Below, in pieces: positions 6,057 through 7,873 of a DNA stretch of 7,873 bases. A program made the position numbers and the translations under genes. The notes under the pieces were generated by a model. It was not told where the DNA came from. It searched no databases and worked only from the letters and a program-made list of their open reading frames with translations. Location of the stretch: contig MGQF01000012.1 of the NCBI GenBank assembly GCA_001797745.1, positions 4,603-12,475 of the forward strand. The letters are read 5' to 3'. Positions within the stretch are counted from its first letter, which is position 1, and each line of letters begins with the position of its first letter. The stretch is from Deltaproteobacteria bacterium RBG_13_52_11 (lineage in GTDB: Bacteria; Desulfobacterota; B13-G15; RBG-16-54-18).

Positions 6057-6746
6057 TTAAGATCGCCGTTTGCGGGGTATGATTTTGATACTCTTCATGC
6101 CCCCCTCCCCCTCACTTCTGGTCTCTATCTCACGATCATGTTTCAGGGCGAGGTGTACGAGCCTCCTGTCGCTTGCGCTCATAGGCTGCAAGCTGATGGC
6201 CCTTCCCGTACTCTTGGCCTTTTCCCCCATGCGCCGCGCCAGTAGTTCCAGACTCTCCCCCCTCCTCTCACGATATCTCTCTGTGTCCACCACTACGATC
6301 CTCTTTTTGCCCTGCTGCTTCCCCACAATCCTTCCCACGATATATTGCATGGCGTCCAACGTCTGACCATGCCGGCCGATCAGCAGGCCGCTCCCATCGC
6401 CCTTGATGTTCAGATAGATCATTCCCCCTTCCACCCGCCCCTCAACCTGGGCGGGTACGCTTATACCTGCGATGATCCTCTCCAAGACCGTCTTTGCATA
6501 AGCAAGGACCTCATTATCTGGTTGCTGCCCTACCACCTGCTCTGTTTTCTGCTCTGTCTCCTGATCATCCTGCGACCCTTTAAGCATCGCCCTCACCTTT
6601 ACCTTCTTGTTCCCCATCAACCCGAAGATCCCGCGGGCCTTCTCTTCGATGACCTCAAACTCCAGTTCTTCCCTTTTCTTCCCGAGTTCCTTACATATCT
6701 TTTCAATGGCTTCTTCGACGCTCTTAGCCTCTTTCTCTATCGGCAT
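6057..6746 (-). CDS. jag: RNA-binding protein Jag/KhpB (Jag-N, KH and R3H domains)
   Basis: The 229-residue protein has the full three-part layout. Jag-N is at about 1-55 (EEKARGIFGLMGNKKVKV at 34-51). A glutamine- and acid-rich linker follows at about 56-78, then a KH domain with its GxxG loop in LLIGRHGQTLDAMQYI (121-136). The R3H domain at about 165-229 has the R-x3-H core RRLVHLAL (194-201) and a basic C-terminus. Family members (KhpB/EloR) bind RNA, often with KhpA, and affect cell elongation and division in some Gram-positives; the role here is unproven. The ATG at 6744-6746 has AAGGAGG upstream that overlaps the yidC stop codon (12-nt gap), so the two genes are probably co-transcribed and translationally coupled. 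The yidC-jag pair is a conserved neighbourhood near origins, and its link to membrane insertion is unexplained. Confidence 0.95.
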   Translation of the reverse strand: MPIEKEAKSVEEAIEKICKELGKKREELEFEVIEEKARGIFGLMGNKKVKVRAMLKGSQDDQETEQKTEQVVGQQPDNEVLAYAKTVLERIIAGISVPAQVEGRVEGGMIYLNIKGDGSGLLIGRHGQTLDAMQYIVGRIVGKQQGKKRIVVVDTERYRERRGESLELLARRMGEKAKSTGRAISLQPMSASDRRLVHLALKHDREIETRSEGEGGMKSIKIIPRKRRS

Positions 6747-6758
6747 CTTCCTGCCTCC

Positions 6759-7873
6759 TTACTTCTTCCTGTTGATGTAAAATTGGTGTCCGATAGCTAG
6801 GACATTGGTGATCAGCCAGTAGAGAACCAGCCCAGAGGGGAAGCTCAGAAACATGAAAATAAAGATGATGGGCATGAGGGACATCATCTTCATTTGGGCC
6901 GGGTCTGCAGACACGGTAGTCATCTTTTGCTGAAAGTACATGGTGGCCCCCATCAGCAGTGGGGCGATATAGGTGGGGTCTTTGTCAGCTAGGTCCCTGA
7001 TCCAGAAGATAAAGGGGGAGTGTCTGAGCTCGATAGAGTCCAGAAATGCCCTATAGAGGGCAAAAAAGACCGGTAGCTGCAGGAGCATGGGGAGGCAGCC
7101 GCCGAGGGGGTTCACCTTGCGCCTCTTGTAAAGCTCCATGACCTCCCGGTTAAGGGCTTGCTTGTCATCCTTATATTTCTGCTGAATTTTCTTGACCTCC
7201 GGCTGCAACTTCTGCATCTCCTTCATCTGCTCCTGGCTCTTGTGGGTCAGGGGGGTGAAGACGATCTTGAGGAAGATGGCCAGGATAATGATATCGAGGC
7301 CATAGTTGCCCGTAAATGTGTTGGTGAAGTTGAGTATCTTCAGAATAGGGACGGCGATAAAGTTCAGCCAGCCATACCCGGCAGCCTTCTTGGCCGTTGG
7401 GGTGATCTGCGAAAGGAGGTGAGAAACCTTCGGCCCCAAAAAGAGGGTGTAGGCAATCCTCCCGGTAGCCCCAGGGCTCAACTCCAGGGGGGTGAGCTGG
7501 ACGCTGTGGATGACGTTTTCAGAGGTACGTCTCAACACCAGATTCGTCCCTTGCACCGACGGATTGATCAGGGCGATGAAATAGCCATGTTCCATGCCAA
7601 ACCAATCCACCTTCTGGACGACTGCCCCCTCACCCTGTATCTTCTTCGGCTTTATCTTCTGGAACGCGCCTTCAGTATAATAAATAGGTCCAAAGAACCC
7701 GGTTTTCTGGTGTTCTCCTCCAGCCCCTGCTGTCCATTCCAGCTCCAGCGTGTCTTTGACTGAACCTCGGTTGGCAGGGTAGGAGACCACAACCTCCATA
7801 TCCATCCGATAGCTATCCGCGTAAAAGGTAAACCGCTTATCAATCTGCTCCCCCCGTGGGGATCTCCAGCGGA
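6759..7873 (-). CDS. yidC: Membrane protein insertase YidC (5' end outside the window)
   Basis: The visible 370 residues are the C-terminal part of a Gram-negative-type YidC. About 160 residues of periplasmic beta domain come first; the reading frame stays open to the window edge, so the first transmembrane helix and signal lie outside. The conserved insertase core follows. The first core helix is GNYGLDIIILAIFLKIVFTP (188-207), then a cytoplasmic charged hairpin (about 210-250) and a hydrophobic segment starting NPLGGCLPMLLQLPVF (254-269). Helices follow near 301-317 and 330-363 with FPSGLVLYW, and the tail is short and basic, ending NRKK. YidC inserts and folds inner-membrane proteins, alone or with SecYEG. 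The groove position that is arginine in E. coli (R366) is lysine here (visible residue 202, codon 7266-7268), a conservative swap. It is followed immediately by jag; rnpA and rpmH are expected upstream. Confidence 0.97.
   Translation of the reverse strand, partial: RWRSPRGEQIDKRFTFYADSYRMDMEVVVSYPANRGSVKDTLELEWTAGAGGEHQKTGFFGPIYYTEGAFQKIKPKKIQGEGAVVQKVDWFGMEHGYFIALINPSVQGTNLVLRRTSENVIHSVQLTPLELSPGATGRIAYTLFLGPKVSHLLSQITPTAKKAAGYGWLNFIAVPILKILNFTNTFTGNYGLDIIILAIFLKIVFTPLTHKSQEQMKEMQKLQPEVKKIQQKYKDDKQALNREVMELYKRRKVNPLGGCLPMLLQLPVFFALYRAFLDSIELRHSPFIFWIRDLADKDPTYIAPLLMGATMYFQQKMTTVSADPAQMKMMSLMPIIFIFMFLSFPSGLVLYWLITNVLAIGHQFYINRKK

Overview
The window reads as bacterial chromosome, probably a strictly anaerobic member of the former Deltaproteobacteria (Desulfobacterota) or a near relative. 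This is inferred from a YidC with a C-terminal domain of the kind I associate with that group, a tetrahydrofolate-based Wood-Ljungdahl gene set with a CooC-type nickel ATPase, and moderately GC-rich genes separated by AT-rich spacers. No phage, transposon, CRISPR, tRNA or rRNA was seen. All seven genes lie on the minus strand, so transcription runs from high to low coordinates.

Region 1 (7873 down to 4494) is the conserved origin-proximal block yidC (5' end outside the window), jag/khpB, mnmE. Between jag and mnmE, at 6036-6051, lies a perfect 16-bp parS site (TGTTCCACGTGAAACA on the minus strand), the ParB-binding sequence for chromosome segregation. Together with the gene order it puts this window close to the replication origin.

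Region 2 (4493 down to 2421) starts with a 253-bp AT-rich spacer. It carries a good sigma70-type promoter (TTGACA, 17 bp, TATCAA) and, upstream of it, an 18-bp perfect palindrome that could be an operator. These precede fhs (formate-tetrahydrofolate ligase, 587 aa), which ends in a strong rho-independent terminator at 2421-2453. The Fhs protein looks more like the synthetase domain of eukaryotic C1-THF synthase than like classical clostridial Fhs.

Region 3 (2420 down to 1) has a 371-bp gene-free stretch (2106-2476) holding the fhs terminator, two imperfect tandem copies of an 82-85 bp sequence, and a plausible promoter. The tightly packed genes folD, a cooC/acsF-like ATPase and the start of an acsE-like methyltransferase follow; the last runs off the window.

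Functionally, Fhs makes 10-formyl-THF from formate and FolD converts it to methenyl- and methylene-THF. After a reductase not present here, AcsE moves the methyl group to the corrinoid iron-sulfur protein. The CooC-like ATPase probably matures the nickel enzyme CODH/ACS that uses this methyl group. The pathway may run reductively (carbon fixation) or oxidatively (acetyl-CoA oxidation); the sequence does not say which. MnmE consumes 5,10-methylene-THF for tRNA modification, a possible metabolic link between the two blocks. I see no wholly new system. The most notable points are the parS site, the joining of the origin cluster to Wood-Ljungdahl genes, the eukaryote-like Fhs, and the uncharacterised repeats and palindrome in the spacers.
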